Of a stretch of 64,000 nt of DNA, positions 45,030 to 56,402 are shown one piece after another (the first letter of the stretch is position 1; every line of letters begins with the position of its first letter). Source of the stretch: Phallus indusiatus (Eukaryota > Basidiomycota > Agaricomycetes > Phallales > Phallaceae); the NCBI GenBank assembly GCA_027605045.1, contig JAQFWX010000015.1, positions 294,455 to 358,454 on the forward strand. The letters run 5' to 3'. The translations under genes and the position numbers were made by a program. Below the pieces are notes generated by a model. The model made no database searches. It worked only from the letters and a program-made list of their open reading frames with translations, and was not told where the DNA came from.

Positions 45030-47580
45030 CTAAACAGGTATCGGGAGTTTTCCCACCAGCTTGACCTTCAAAGGTAGCCCATCGCTCGGCTCTGGTAAAT
45101 CCATAAGTTTTTAATCTCGGAAGACAAAACCATACCAGACGCACTCATAGTGATCGCAGCGGTTGGATGCGCAACTTGTCCTTCATATGCCGGCTCGAAT
45201 GAGAAATAGGAAATCAAAACGCTGCACACAAATTTCTTTTCAGTCGCGTCAGGGCAATGAAATATCAACAGAGTAGACATACGAAATGATAGCTTTCATT
45301 TCCATAATGGCCATTGTGCGTCCAATGCAAGAATGTGGTCCGGCGATGAAAGATAACAGTGAGAATGTGGAGTTATACGTAGGTGGAAGGTTGTTCCAAC
45401 GTTCTGGGTTAAACCTAAATATACAAGTGGAGAAGAAAGCATTAAGTGACCGAAAATCATTGCGCAATCATGATTAGCCATACTCTTTAGCATCTGGACC
45501 CCAAATCTTCGTCCAAGTATTTATTGCTCGGATCTTCTTTGGTGTTAGGCTGTGCATGAAAAATAACGTTGACGAACTCACAGGTATGTAGATCAGTGAC
45601 CCCTTTGGAATGTGATATCCATCAATCCAATCATCTTGTTTTGCTTCCCTGACAGTTTGAGGCACAGGAGGCAAAAGCCGAAGCGACTCCATACTTGTTT
45701 TAACATCGCAAAAGTCAGTCATTTGATGTCATTCGTAGAAAATTGTTATAGACACACATGACCGCGTCCAAATAATTCATATCTTTTAGAGCACGGTAGT
45801 CAGGCCGGGGATTATTTTGAATCAGGGGAAGAACCTCTTCTCGGAGCCGTTTTTGACACCCTGGATTGCTTGCCAGCAGCCAAAGAGTCCATGAAATACC
45901 AGAAGCTGTTGTCTAGAAGGAGAAGGCCAGAGCGTTGAAAAATTGAGACGAAGCTGTGGACTGCTAACACACCTCATGTCCAGCTCCCAAAAATGTCAAC
46001 TGAAAATGACAAATTGAACCCCAATAGAAATATCCGAGACTTTCCTTACCACTTGTTCTATCAGATCTTGATCCGTCATCCTGTAGTTGCCACTTTGGAC
46101 GGTCAAACGGGCTCTATTGTTACGGAGTAAACACTGAAAATTCTAAAGGGAATTTCGAAGGGTAATTTTACCTAACAAGCAAACTCATAATATCCCTTTT
46201 ACTTTCTGAATCTTTGACGTCCGCTTCTGACAGTTTTTCGTATAACATCTGGCGGGACACCGATTTGATGCGTTGAAGAGCCAAGACCAACGTTTGCACC
46301 GGTTCTGTTTTCCCAATCAGTTTACAAACAATAAATAGATACCACATAACAAATGCCTCACTGAAAGCTCCCGTGAAAAGATATTTTCGATATTTGACTG
46401 CGAAGTTTGTTCGAAACAGAGCAGGCATACCGGGAATTTGAATGATGGTGATGAGACGAGAAAGATTTACTCCTTTTGACGTGATTTTTTTCAGATAAAA
46501 AAATATGTGAACTGATTCAAGAAAGCATACCGCTCTGTAAACTGAGCAAATCATGGTAGGCCACGGCTAATTCGTTGTCTGGCTGGTGAACACTATCTGG
46601 ATGATAGTCAAACGCAGTAGCACAAATGATGTCCAATGTGACTTTAGACGCTGCATATTAAACCCCTTCAGTTCCTGAAAAGATTGAATTACGGGACGTT
46701 TCATAGCGTACCCCAATCATAAACGAGAATTTGCGCGCCTTCATTGGGATTAGATTCTTCGGCGATCTTTGTATGAAGGATTTTGATGAATCTAATACCC
46801 AGTTCTCGTGAGACACATGAATGAGAATAGCGAGTAAACTTACCCTTCCAGTGGTGGGTAATACATATCAGTTTCTTATCCGTCACTCGTATCAGTTTGT
46901 CATAACTATTGAAACCTAACGATGCGACTTACGCGCAATCAAATTTGTTAAAGAAAAAGCCGGATTCATCGTCTTTCGCATAAGCTTGTGCACATTTCCA
47001 GTAACGGTCAAGAGGCCATAACCCGCGGTAGTTCCCAAGATGTTGCGCAGCCAGCTTGGCTTATAAAACAGGCACGTCACTTCGGTAAGCAGTGAACAAA
47101 GAGACACTTGAGTGCAATCTTACTCGAGGATAATTTATCCATTCACTGACTAGAATACGTTGAAGTGCGGAGGGTTTTAGGAAGAGCAAACGCTCCAATC
47201 CAAGGGGGCCTATGAAACGGATTGCTGGACCATAATCTTCGGCCCACTGCATTTGTACGGTTCCTGCCACCGACGAAAAAAAAATGAATACTGAGATGTT
47301 CAGCAAAATAGGGTGTCCTTGCTGACCTGGTTCACTAGTCATCATTTCTCTAAATCGCCCGTAAATTGGATGGCCCAAAGATGGTCCGGGCATTTTGCGC
47401 AAATGAGAAAAGTGAAGCGGTTTCAGAAAGAGCCGATGTATTATTAGGTAGGAAAAGATGACTTGGGTCGTATAATATAACGTCAATTAAAAGTTGAAAT
47501 CTACTGAAAAGCTTACCTCCGAGGATGAGATATACATGCGGCGGAGACAGCCAATTCAATATGAAGGTATCCATGAACAT
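45030..47580 (-). CDS. Cytochrome P450 monooxygenase
   Basis: Microsomal-type P450. The N-terminal anchor (MFMDTFILNWLSPPHVYLIL joined to VIFSYLIIHRLFLKPL) is followed by the proline-rich hinge MPGPSLGHPIYGRF. Then WAEDYGPAIRFIG, the C-helix region (HKLMRKTMNPAFS), the I-helix oxygen-binding motif LGAGHETTASG (split by an intron after HE), the K-helix ESLR, the PERF-like FNPERW, the heme-cysteine loop FIAGPHSCIGR, and a normal C-terminus GLPLKVKLVGKLPIPV at 45030. All catalytic signatures are intact, over about a dozen exons. The substrate is unknown. It sits among the ligases, and its upstream region shares a motif with ligase D. Confidence 0.9.
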
Positions 47581-47638
47581 CGCGAGCGACTGTCAGTTTT
47601 GACGACCGTTGACAGTTATTATTATAGAGGTGGTCAAG

Positions 47639-47657
47639 TTGTTTCACGTGAAAATTC
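47639..47657. promoter_or_regulatory. shared upstream motif, P450 side
   Basis: TTGTTTCACGTGAAAATTC lies about 60 bp upstream of the P450 ATG and contains the palindrome TTTCACGTGAAA (E-box CACGTG core). 18 of 19 bases match the element upstream of ligase D at 52721-52739, and the similarity extends weakly on both sides. Confidence 0.45.
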
Positions 47658-48447
47658 ATGAAAATCGCCTAATGGGGTCGCCGGGAAGGAGCGAGAATGG
47701 TGCTATAAAAATAGCTACCTCCTAATAAGGCTACCTTTGCTGAGGTCTGTCAAACGAAGAAAACTTACGGGTAAATATTGAATCTTCGAAGGTAAATCGC
47801 TGCGGTAATTTGAAACCAAGCATCGCAGTTGCTGTGCACACAGTACGAAAAAAAAAACCACAGTTCGCTGAATATTTGGTCCCGTAGCTAACGCTGCGAG
47901 ATAATTGATTCGGTGGCTGACAAAGCCGGACAAGAATATCGTTGTTTGATTTCTAGCACAACCCGCAAAGAAAATCAAGAAGCGTAGAGTTGATGTCAAG
48001 TGAGGAAGTGGGGCAACTGTCCGGAAAAAGGCGAAGGAACGTCTTGTGTCCACACAAGCGCGTTTGTAATCATGTCACGCGTGGCGCGCATTACACGTGC
48101 CCTAAGCCCTTTTGTGGTCCTGTGGACCGACCTCAATGGTTGGCCTTGTCCCGATGTTTTGTCTGCTTTGCGTCCCTTGTGTCCTTTTTTTTTTGAGGAC
48201 ACGAAAAGTCATTCTCTAATTATAGAAAATCATTGCTTCTTGTTTCCCATCGTAATAAGGACACAACACGGGCTCGGTGGACGGTTTAATGGACCTTCGT
48301 AGGGACAAAATCCATCGTGTTGTGGTCAAATCCTTTACGACGCGATAGAATTTCTTGTCCACACGCAAACTCTTGTTGATGTTAGGATATGTATAAAACT
48401 CTTGGACGAGAACCACTTTTCCTCACCACACTGCTTCAACATCCTCC
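47658..48447. other. divergent promoter region, P450 / hypothetical gene
   Basis: No supported gene. It contains a T-rich inverted repeat (GTGTCC...T-run...GGACAC) near 48179-48203 and related GTCCACAC phrases near 48048 and 48356. A 112-codon minus frame (47715-48053) has no motif or splice support. Confidence 0.4.
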
Positions 48448-49388
48448 ATGTCCTTCTCCAACGTCCACTCTGACAGTTCTATTGATGGCGAAGAAGATCG
48501 AGCGCGTACACTGTGCCTCGCTATCAATGCTCTTGATATTCTCAGCAACGCGCTACGCCAGGCTCGACAGCACTCAGCCACAAATGGTAAAAAGGATGAC
48601 ACTACTTCTCCAAATTAGGTGTTAACAATGTGCTTCTAGGCTTTACCTTGCTGAACGCGATATTTCCTCCTGATTCACTTAAATACCTCGAATTCGCAGC
48701 TTCTGTCGCAGACCGATTTGTGAAGACCGATGTCCTTCATAATCAACCAGTCTCGGAGGACACCACCCGGATCGGACCTTTCGCAGCTGCAGCGTTTGAT
48801 GAGTCGGTAGCGGCGCAAAACGCTATCATAAACTCCACACATTCTCCTTCCGCGACTACAGCAGGACCATACTATGAACAGTCGTACCCCGATATCGTTA
48901 TAGCAGAGCCTGAATCTGTAGGGATCCAATGGCCGGAGGACATATCTGCAGATCCAGATTATACTGAACAAAGTTCAGAGTTACTTGGCGACCCGGTTAG
49001 CCCCGTCAGTTCAACCATATCCGACAGCGATCATTCTGTTATGTCACGAAACTCCGCCTCTGAAACCAATCCCTTCGCTTTTGATTCTTCTTCTCAATCA
49101 CCAGAATTCACCGTTGAGGAGGATTACATTCCTGATCCTGGATTCACTTTGGAGCAGGCATACGACCCAAACTCGGATTATCAACTACCTATGTATGCCC
49201 TAGATGACGTCGACTTTCAACAAACACGACAACTCTATGCGCATGCCGAATGGCTCGCAAAAACTCAGGAACAGATATCGGAAGACTTGGGCAAATCACC
49301 TCTGTTCTCGTCACCATTGGCTGACTGTACGGTTTCCTCGGCTGTGACACCTATAATTCACGAACTCTTCCTTGCGTTAGAAAACTAA
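48448..49388 (+). CDS. Hypothetical acidic 295-aa protein
   Basis: Two exons (48448-48586 and 48640-49388) join as AAT G|GC TTT, giving 888 nt and 295 aa. It begins MSFSNVHSDSSIDGEEDRAR. The first about 80 residues form a probable helical domain (TLCLAINALDILSNALRQAR, NAIFPPDSLKYLEFAASVAD). The rest is acidic and Ser/Pro-rich (PESVGIQWPEDISADPDYTE, PDPGFTLEQAYDPNSDY), as in disordered activation-type regions. No membrane or catalytic signature and no family recognised. A regulatory role for the surrounding ligase locus is conceivable but unsupported. Confidence 0.65.
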
Positions 49389-50024
49389 CTCATGGATTCA
49401 TCGTCCCCGTCGGCCTGTGAGGAGTCCCAACTTCACCCTCCAGATGCTCGGTTACCTCTTCCTTTGTCTTTGCATTTCGGTGCTTACATGACCCTACTAT
49501 GCTTCTTCACGATTTCGCTATGGATGGCGGTAGATTACCCCACATTTTCTAGGTCACTATTAGATAAATAAACAAATTATATTAATATACGTATCCTTGC
49601 TGTATCACCGAATATCTGTTCCCTGCGTCCCAAATTCCGGTCCTTTACGTGACTTAGGCTTGGAGTACAAATTGAGTACAAGGTACGCCACCTTTGCATG
49701 ACTAATGTCCCCCAGTCGTTCTACTCAGGCTTCATTTGGATATTAAACTCGTATCCAACAAACCAAACGACGACGCGATGACGGCTCGGATGTGCTTACA
49801 CGTACAGATTATGTGTGATATGCAGACTTCGCAAACAGAGGCGTAATCGGAAGATTATTTAAGAACTCTCCCGTCTAGACTCTAGATACTGCAGCAACTT
49901 TGGGAATCGGTTGCTCACCTTGCGTGGGGGGAACTCGTGGTGCATACCACTGTTAGTAATAAGGGGATGTAAAAGCCACGTTTATTATCTGACCTAGGCC
50001 TATAATACACGATCTTACATACTG
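49389..50024. other. convergent 3' flanks
   Basis: UTRs of the hypothetical protein and ligase D; no gene seen. Confidence 0.4.
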
Positions 50025-52524
50025 TTCATAATTTAGTACGAACGCTTGCGTGTTGAGATGCGTATTCATCATGCAGAACTCTACGAAGAGCTTTTCCTGT
50101 ACAATGCATGGCGTAAGCTGATGTGTATACAGTATAGTAGTAGAAAACGTGAATCTTACCCGTCGGATTTTTCGGAATCTGAAATCCATTATTATTATCA
50201 TTAGAAGAACTACTAAACCGAGCTTTCATTGCCCCACACCCAACGCACCTCATCAATAAATTGAATCCCACCCTTTAGCCACTTATACCAACTCAGTCTC
50301 TCTTTGGTCCACGCTTCAATCACCCTGCGCACGTGTGCTTCGCCTAATTGTCTTCCCTCTTCACTCAACACAATCCACGCTCTGGGGACTTTCTCGTCAC
50401 GGAATCGGCTGTTGGGAGGCAAAACGCCTACAACCGCAACATCTTTTACTAACCTCGATGGCTCAGCGTATATCGTATCTTCGATCTCTGTAGGCGCAAC
50501 TTGAAGACCTCCAATCTTCAGCGTATCCTGAGTATGCAAGTTCAGGTGATAATATGTAGTGTGAGTAGGGTTCAACGCTAATTTCTTTATAGACCTACTT
50601 TTCTGCGTTCCTTGAAGTAGAGATAACCATTTGTGTCTGCGCTGAAGATGTCACCTGTACGAAGCCATCCCGATGGTAAAAATGTCTCGGCGGTTGCTTT
50701 AGGATCTTTCCAGTAGCCTTTCCTTGGCTTCAGTTCGAGAGAAAAGAAGTTACAAGAACTGATATTTACCTAGAGCAATGTTTCCCCCTTTCAGATATAA
50801 TTCACCTGGCTCTTCCGGCAGACAATGAGTTCCGTCTGGACGGAGTATCATCGCTTCTAGCCCAACGTGCAAAATACCTGACATAAACATTAACCTCGTT
50901 TGCTTCCATAATGAGAGATCAAAGAATGAACCTGTGGATTTATGGTTATACCATTCATCAGATGTAATGCCGGGTGTCGGTCGTGCTCCAATGATTGCGC
51001 TTAAAGTCTATTGTAATGAATTAATGATGAACTGTCGAGTAGAATAAGTCGGAATCGCGGTTCATACCGATTCCGAGAGAGCGTAGCCTTTCATGAAAGG
51101 AGGTATGGTCGTCAGTGCATTGAGTCAATTGTTACCGAATCAATGGCCTTACCTTCAGAGAGTTCGGCATTACCAAATGAAGATTGTAGAATGTTTTCCA
51201 TGGGTTTCGAAAGGTGAGCAGAGCCAAATGTTATGGTTCGCACGGAAGAAGTGTCTACTCCTTTGAATTTGCGAGAGTTAAGTAAAGTGTGAACGATGGA
51301 GGGTACGACGGGTAAGACATTAATTCGGTATCTACAAATAATGAGAGATCTCCGAATTAGACATACATACGTGTATACGTACTTGGGAATTAAGTCTAGG
51401 GCAACGTCCACATTCCACCGCGGCATTATTATGAAACTAACTTGGAATGAAGGTACCGATCTGTCGCAAGAAAAGTAAGTCTTAAGGGTCAAAACTATAT
51501 ATAGTGCATACGTACCGAAGACATGTTACATGCAAGCCATAGGTATGATAGAATGGGATAAACGCCAAATTTGACAATATACTTGGCTCAGGGTCAGCTC
51601 GTGGCTAAGACACTCAGTACACGCGCGACCTTTCCATTAAAGATAAAAACACGCTCACCACTTCTTTCACCTTCTTCGCTTTCTCGGCTTCTGATACGAA
51701 AAGTTGTTGAATAGTGCAGCGTAGGTTCTCATGGGATATCATAACAGCTATATATATACTACAGGTCAGATAAAAACAGCAGTGGCATAATGCGTTCCGA
51801 GAAGAAACACAATCACCTTTGGGAGGGCCCGTAGTTCCACTTGAGAAAATGAGATAAGCGATCGTATCAGGTCGCACGGGTTGTATTGGTATCCGAGGGA
51901 TTTTCCGAGTCCGAACGAGTTGAATCAGATCTCGTAATGATTGAAAACGTGTTATATCTGCAGGTTCTTCCAAAGGTGGAGGTGCGTTGCCGTCGAATAC
52001 GATGATATTTTCATCGGGAATTGCGAGTTCTGCAGCTGCTAGACGTAGTCTTGAAAAGTATACTTTGTGGACTAGAACATGTGTTACGTCCGCCTTTTTC
52101 AGGCAGTATGATAGCTCCCACTGGGTTGCAAAAGGTGATAAGGGTACAAAAGGAATGGTAAGGCCGACCAAAGCCTGGACGATCGTGATATACTCCTTTT
52201 AGCAGAGTACAGTCAATACACAAACTGAGGATGATGAGTGTTTCATGAACAAACCATGCAGTTATCGCTCAAAACCCCCACTCTGTGCTGCTGATTGTCC
52301 AGTTTTAATCCTCCGTAGCTCTTGTCAATCCCAAAAGCAGTCATAGCATCAAAAACATCTTGAGTAAACTCTTTCACGGAACGGCGTTGACCAGTTACAA
52401 CATCGATGTGAATGGTGTAATCATTCGTCTTTGGGTCTTCCAATAAACCTTCTGGGAAGACAGTGTGGAGATAGTTGGTCGTTGGAACACTTGGAATAGG
52501 TGGAAACGACGAACGCAGATACAT
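50025..52524 (-). CDS. ANL-superfamily AMP-forming acyl/aryl-CoA ligase (copy D)
   Basis: Starts MYLRSSFPPIPSVPTTNYLH. Traced motifs: FSSGTTGPPKG, FIPFYHTYGLHVTCLR, NVLPVVPSIVHTLLNSRKFK, GYALSES in place of GFGMTE, GTHCLPEEPGELYLKG, GWLRTGD, KIGGLQVAPTEIED and IPKNPTG then GKALRRVLHDEY. It ends VRTKL at 50025-50027; TKL is a weaker PTS1-like tail than the AKL of A-C. It is the closest paralogue of copy E (59.8-62.2 kb, opposite strand). The A5 motif GYALSES differs from that of A-C, which suggests a second substrate class. No broken frame was found, though not every junction was checked base by base. Confidence 0.88.
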
Positions 52525-54821
52525 TGAGGTTGTTGTGGAAGGGGAATCAGGTGGTTAACGCGTGTGACCGCCGAGTTTTGAGTTTAATCTTAAAACAATA
52601 CATTAGTGGGCTCATGTTCGCTTTGGCAATTCTGTGACAAAAGCTATATATATAAATAAGTAGCCCATGAATTCACATCTGATAATTTTGAATATTTGAT
52701 GGAAAATCGGCGTGGGTAATTTGTTTCACGCGAAAATTCGGTGATTATCATCCATTGGGCCAGTACTACAGACATCCGCACCCAATAATCGACGTCAGCA
52801 CGTCCAGCGCTAAGCTTCGAACAGAAAGTAAACGAACCTACGCCACAAAGGCACAGCCCAGAATGTCGTAATTCGTAGCCATGTATTATATAAAGCCCCA
52901 CAAACGAAGTAATACTGGAGAGCGCGTCGAGTACTTCAGCAGTTGCTATACATATTCGGCCCAGTATATCAACGCGCAAGCCTTGAAAGCTTTTGAAAGT
53001 AAGTTTGTTGTAAATATGATCATATACATTGAAGCCTTTTACCGGGTTGAACAAGAACTCACTACATGCATAATCTTTCAAGTTTGCATCAAGTTCCACT
53101 TAATTCTGTCGAAAAGCTGTCAACGCAGAAGAAATGACCGGTTCAGAGGCTGGCAAGTAACCGGCAACTATGCCATACCAGGTGCATGATGGCGTGAGTA
53201 GAGAAGCCCTATCAATATGAACCAGTACTTGTGAACGTTGTGAACGTTGTGAACGAAAAAAATTCTGCGCGCTTGACTGAGGCTTCGTAATTCGTAAGCG
53301 CTGAAGGACGTGCCACGCTCCTCCAGTGCCGTAACTGACGCGGACGCGCCACTGGTATTCTTCTCATATTGTTTCTATCCTTCCTCTCTTGTGAAATGGT
53401 ACTATTTCTGAGGGTTCCCTTGAAAGTTATTAGTGAGCTACATCTCCGTCGAAAATTGCACCCGGAGACGGTATCAAGCGCACGACGTCGACTCGACCTA
53501 ACAACGAGGCCTCTTCATCGACATCTTCCTGGTGGCCGGTATCAAACAAATTGCCGGTTCAGGCTGGAAAGTGAAGTCATACTCTCTCACGGATAGAAGG
53601 GTCACTGACATCGATATCACCCAGTATGGTCCATATCAGACATATTTAGGCCGCTCTATGAGACACCTATGAGAGGATAATAATGTCAGTTGAGGTCATA
53701 GTGGGTACATCCAAAACATATATGTGAATTCTCTCAATGACGACATTCCACCCTCTCCAGTTGGAACTACCGTTCTGATTACAGGCGTAGCCATAATCAC
53801 ATTGACGCCATCACAGCCGTTTTCAGCGCTGTGTCGGCCCACTTAAAGTCGGCCGAACCAGAATCGGGGGCGTGCTGACTGATTGCCATTAATTTTCGAT
53901 AACTTCCACGTGAGTCGAACAATTGGAGGGACTCGAGGAAATGGGTGTCGCCTACTAAGGCGATCGTTTAGATCTAGATCAACGTCATCTTAGCCAGCCA
54001 CTTCCCGTTGAAAGAAGATACAATGGTGGCACAAGACACAGTCGAGTTTTGGGATAACGAAGATGCGCATGCTATTCCTGATTAAGCAGTTAAAGTATTT
54101 TCTTTTGGTTACATGGATCACCACGACCAAAACCCCGCACGTGGACAGTGATTTAGCGTGAGTGTTCTTGTTTCACGCTAGGTGGTATTGATTGTTACCA
54201 GTTTCCGCTCTTATAACTCTCTGCTATCGGGAATTTGACCCAACAGTTCACTCGTTCTAACTGAATCGTGGTGTTGAGATTTAGGCTTTATCCCATTTAC
54301 GAATCGTGTTATTACTTTATCCTTACCCTACTACAAGTCCCGTTGCACCAACTACGTACCGTAAGTTTCTACCTTCATTCAACGGGTTGAATTGTATCTC
54401 CGGACTGGCAAAACCCACGTTGTCCTTAACTAGGAAAAGGTAATCTTTTCATCGCATTGAAAAGTTTCGTAACATAGAAGCTAATTATCACACCATCATT
54501 GCCCGAAGTGGCCTACGAGAGACATCGATGAAACGATTCAGGCCCCATATGATTTTAGTGAATGGTTCCTGTCCAAAAGTTTTTTGAATTGGGGGAAGAC
54601 ATTGCAGATGGATTCCGGACTCTTCGACTCATTGAATTACTTCAATGGAACTTTTCCATGTGGTTGCAAAACGCGTACTTGCATCTTGATTTTGCAGAGC
54701 GATACTATCATGATTCAGAAGTCACGAGACATTTTTCGCCACTTGTACAAAAGGTGCTTATCCTGGCTAGCGAACCGTTATAAAACGTGCCTCCAAGCCC
54801 CATTATTATAATACTTACACA
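52525..54821. other. long intergenic stretch, about 2.3 kb
   Basis: Ligase D promoter on the left, then DNA without a supported gene. A short tandem repeat (gaacgttgt x3) lies at about 53233-53258. Short frames such as 54562-54783 have no splice or motif support. Confidence 0.4.
52721..52739. promoter_or_regulatory. shared upstream motif, ligase D side
   Basis: TTGTTTCACGCGAAAATTC lies about 200 bp upstream of the ligase D ATG and differs at one base from the P450 motif at 47639-47657. A shorter match, TTGTTTCACG, also occurs near 54167. Confidence 0.4.
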
Positions 54822-55624
54822 ATGCCCGATTTTATAGCTGATTTCAAAGCCGCCATAGAGGCGTCCTGGGCGACTCTTCCGCAAAAAGGGATCACCACAG
54901 CTGCTCAAGCCAAGCGGGAATTAGAAATTCTTCTGAAGGATCTGGTATGTCGTTATCACTCAAATAGATTTCCAAAAGCTAATTTGTTTCTGAATAGGTT
55001 GCGATTACTGCGGCCACTAAAGCTACATCTATTAATATGACGGGGAACGAAATGGAGGTAAATACAGCGTTTACAGTTTTACATTTAATTCAAGTAAATT
55101 GTAGAAAATGAAGCCCGAGATCATCGCATATTGCACGTCTCATTTGCGTGTTGCTTATACTCTCAAGGTACGATGAGTGACTCAAAAGCAATCTTTTTGA
55201 TGCATCCTGGATTTGTAGAATCTTTCTTCGCCGTTCTCCCCTCTAGACGGCCCGGGAATCAAGGCCCTTCTTCAACAGATTCATGCGAAATTCTTGGAGG
55301 TTATGGGTGAATGCGCTCGCAGACTTCCTCAAACAGAAGTTGAATTTCCTGGATTCGGCAAATTCTTTTTATACGTAATACAAACAATGATTAAGGTATA
55401 GCGATTTATTCGAATTTGTCTGACATTTTGCTGAACACAATATGGCAGCCTTATCATCAACATCTAACCAAAGCAGTCCCCGTATGTTTTTTCCGTGCAG
55501 ACGAAGTGTTCCTTTCAATATCTGACCTATTGAATATTAGCCTACTATTCCGCAGATTGTTATCGTGGAATTCGGGGCTGCGGCTGATTCCGCCGTTCTG
55601 ATTGCAGTGAATGGCCTTATCTAA
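54822..55624 (+). CDS. Hypothetical 174-aa protein, six exons
   Basis: Unrecognised family. Exons 54822-54944, 54998-55057, 55105-55167, 55219-55395, 55449-55481 and 55556-55624 are all phase 0 and sum to 525 nt. The protein begins MPDFIADFKAAIEASWATLP, continues with helical segments (QAKRELEILLKDL, PEIIAYCTSHLRVAYTLK, GIKALLQQIHAKFLEVMGEC) and ends IVIVEFGAAADSAVLIAVNG-LI. No signal peptide or metal motif. Every intron sits exactly between codons, a regular pattern that hints at an old modular gene. Function unknown. Confidence 0.7.
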
Positions 55625-55824
55625 ATTTGGCAATCATCCTTGTTCAACGTTCACGAGTCACATACCTTGTTTTGACAATCCAATCTCTGAACTCAAATGA
55701 ATGGATACTTATTCCAAGTGTATTTCAAGTGTGATAAAGAAACAAATGTCAAACATCATGATCAGGACTAATTCCACCACTTTATGGACACAGTCGCGTA
55801 CCATGGAACCTGAAACTCAGAAGG

Positions 55825-55942
55825 TTGGTGCCGAGTTACCAACGCCCAAAACGTCTTCAATTCTGGAGGTGTGTTTTTCAGATCTGAGGGCTTTCTCCCA
55901 GATGGAGTGCTTAATCTGCCAAAGTCTGCGCGTGTCCCACAG
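55825..55942 (+). repeat. dispersed repeat, copy 1
   Basis: About 110 bp, roughly 80% identical by eye to 58735-58853 in the same orientation. Shared blocks are ccaaaacgtc, ttcaattctgg, ttttcagatctg, ctttctccc, gagtgcttaa and cgtgtccca. The pair brackets the FAD oxidase gene. Confidence 0.7.
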
Positions 55943-56402
55943 TGCTTTTATCCTTGTAGTAATAAATAAATGGTATACATCACTCTATGGACAAAATGCG
56001 TGTCATAGAACATAGATACCCGAAAGGTGAATTCAAAAATAGAATCCGCAGTCATGGTAACTCGCAGAAGAAAATTATTTCGAACGCTGTTGCACAAAAG
56101 ATCTCAATTTCTCCACAATTACAAGCGTCAATGATCCCGGACTGCATACAGGCAATTTCACGTAATTGTTTTTTGAATATGAGCATATATACATAACAAC
56201 CTAACACACAGCAAGATTTTTCCTAAGATTTTTTTCTTGAGACGAAACTATAAAAGACACCTGAAGGGAATACATGAAACCACAAATGGCGCTCTGCTGG
56301 ACACAATTTCACGAGCACTAGAAAACAACGTAAGTTTTTGAACGGGTTTCAAAAGATAAATCCTCACAATTTCAAAATATGATCACCCGAACACGACTCG
56401 GT
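55943..56402. other. intergenic
   Basis: 3' flank of the FAD oxidase; short frames without support. Confidence 0.4.

Noticed and set aside
47715..48053. 112-codon minus-strand frame upstream of the P450
   Set aside because: Composition is not protein-like and it lies in the divergent promoter region.
48179..48203. T-rich hairpin (GTGTCC...GGACAC) as a bacterial-type terminator
   Set aside because: Eukaryotic context, upstream of genes on both sides; treated as a chance or promoter inverted repeat.
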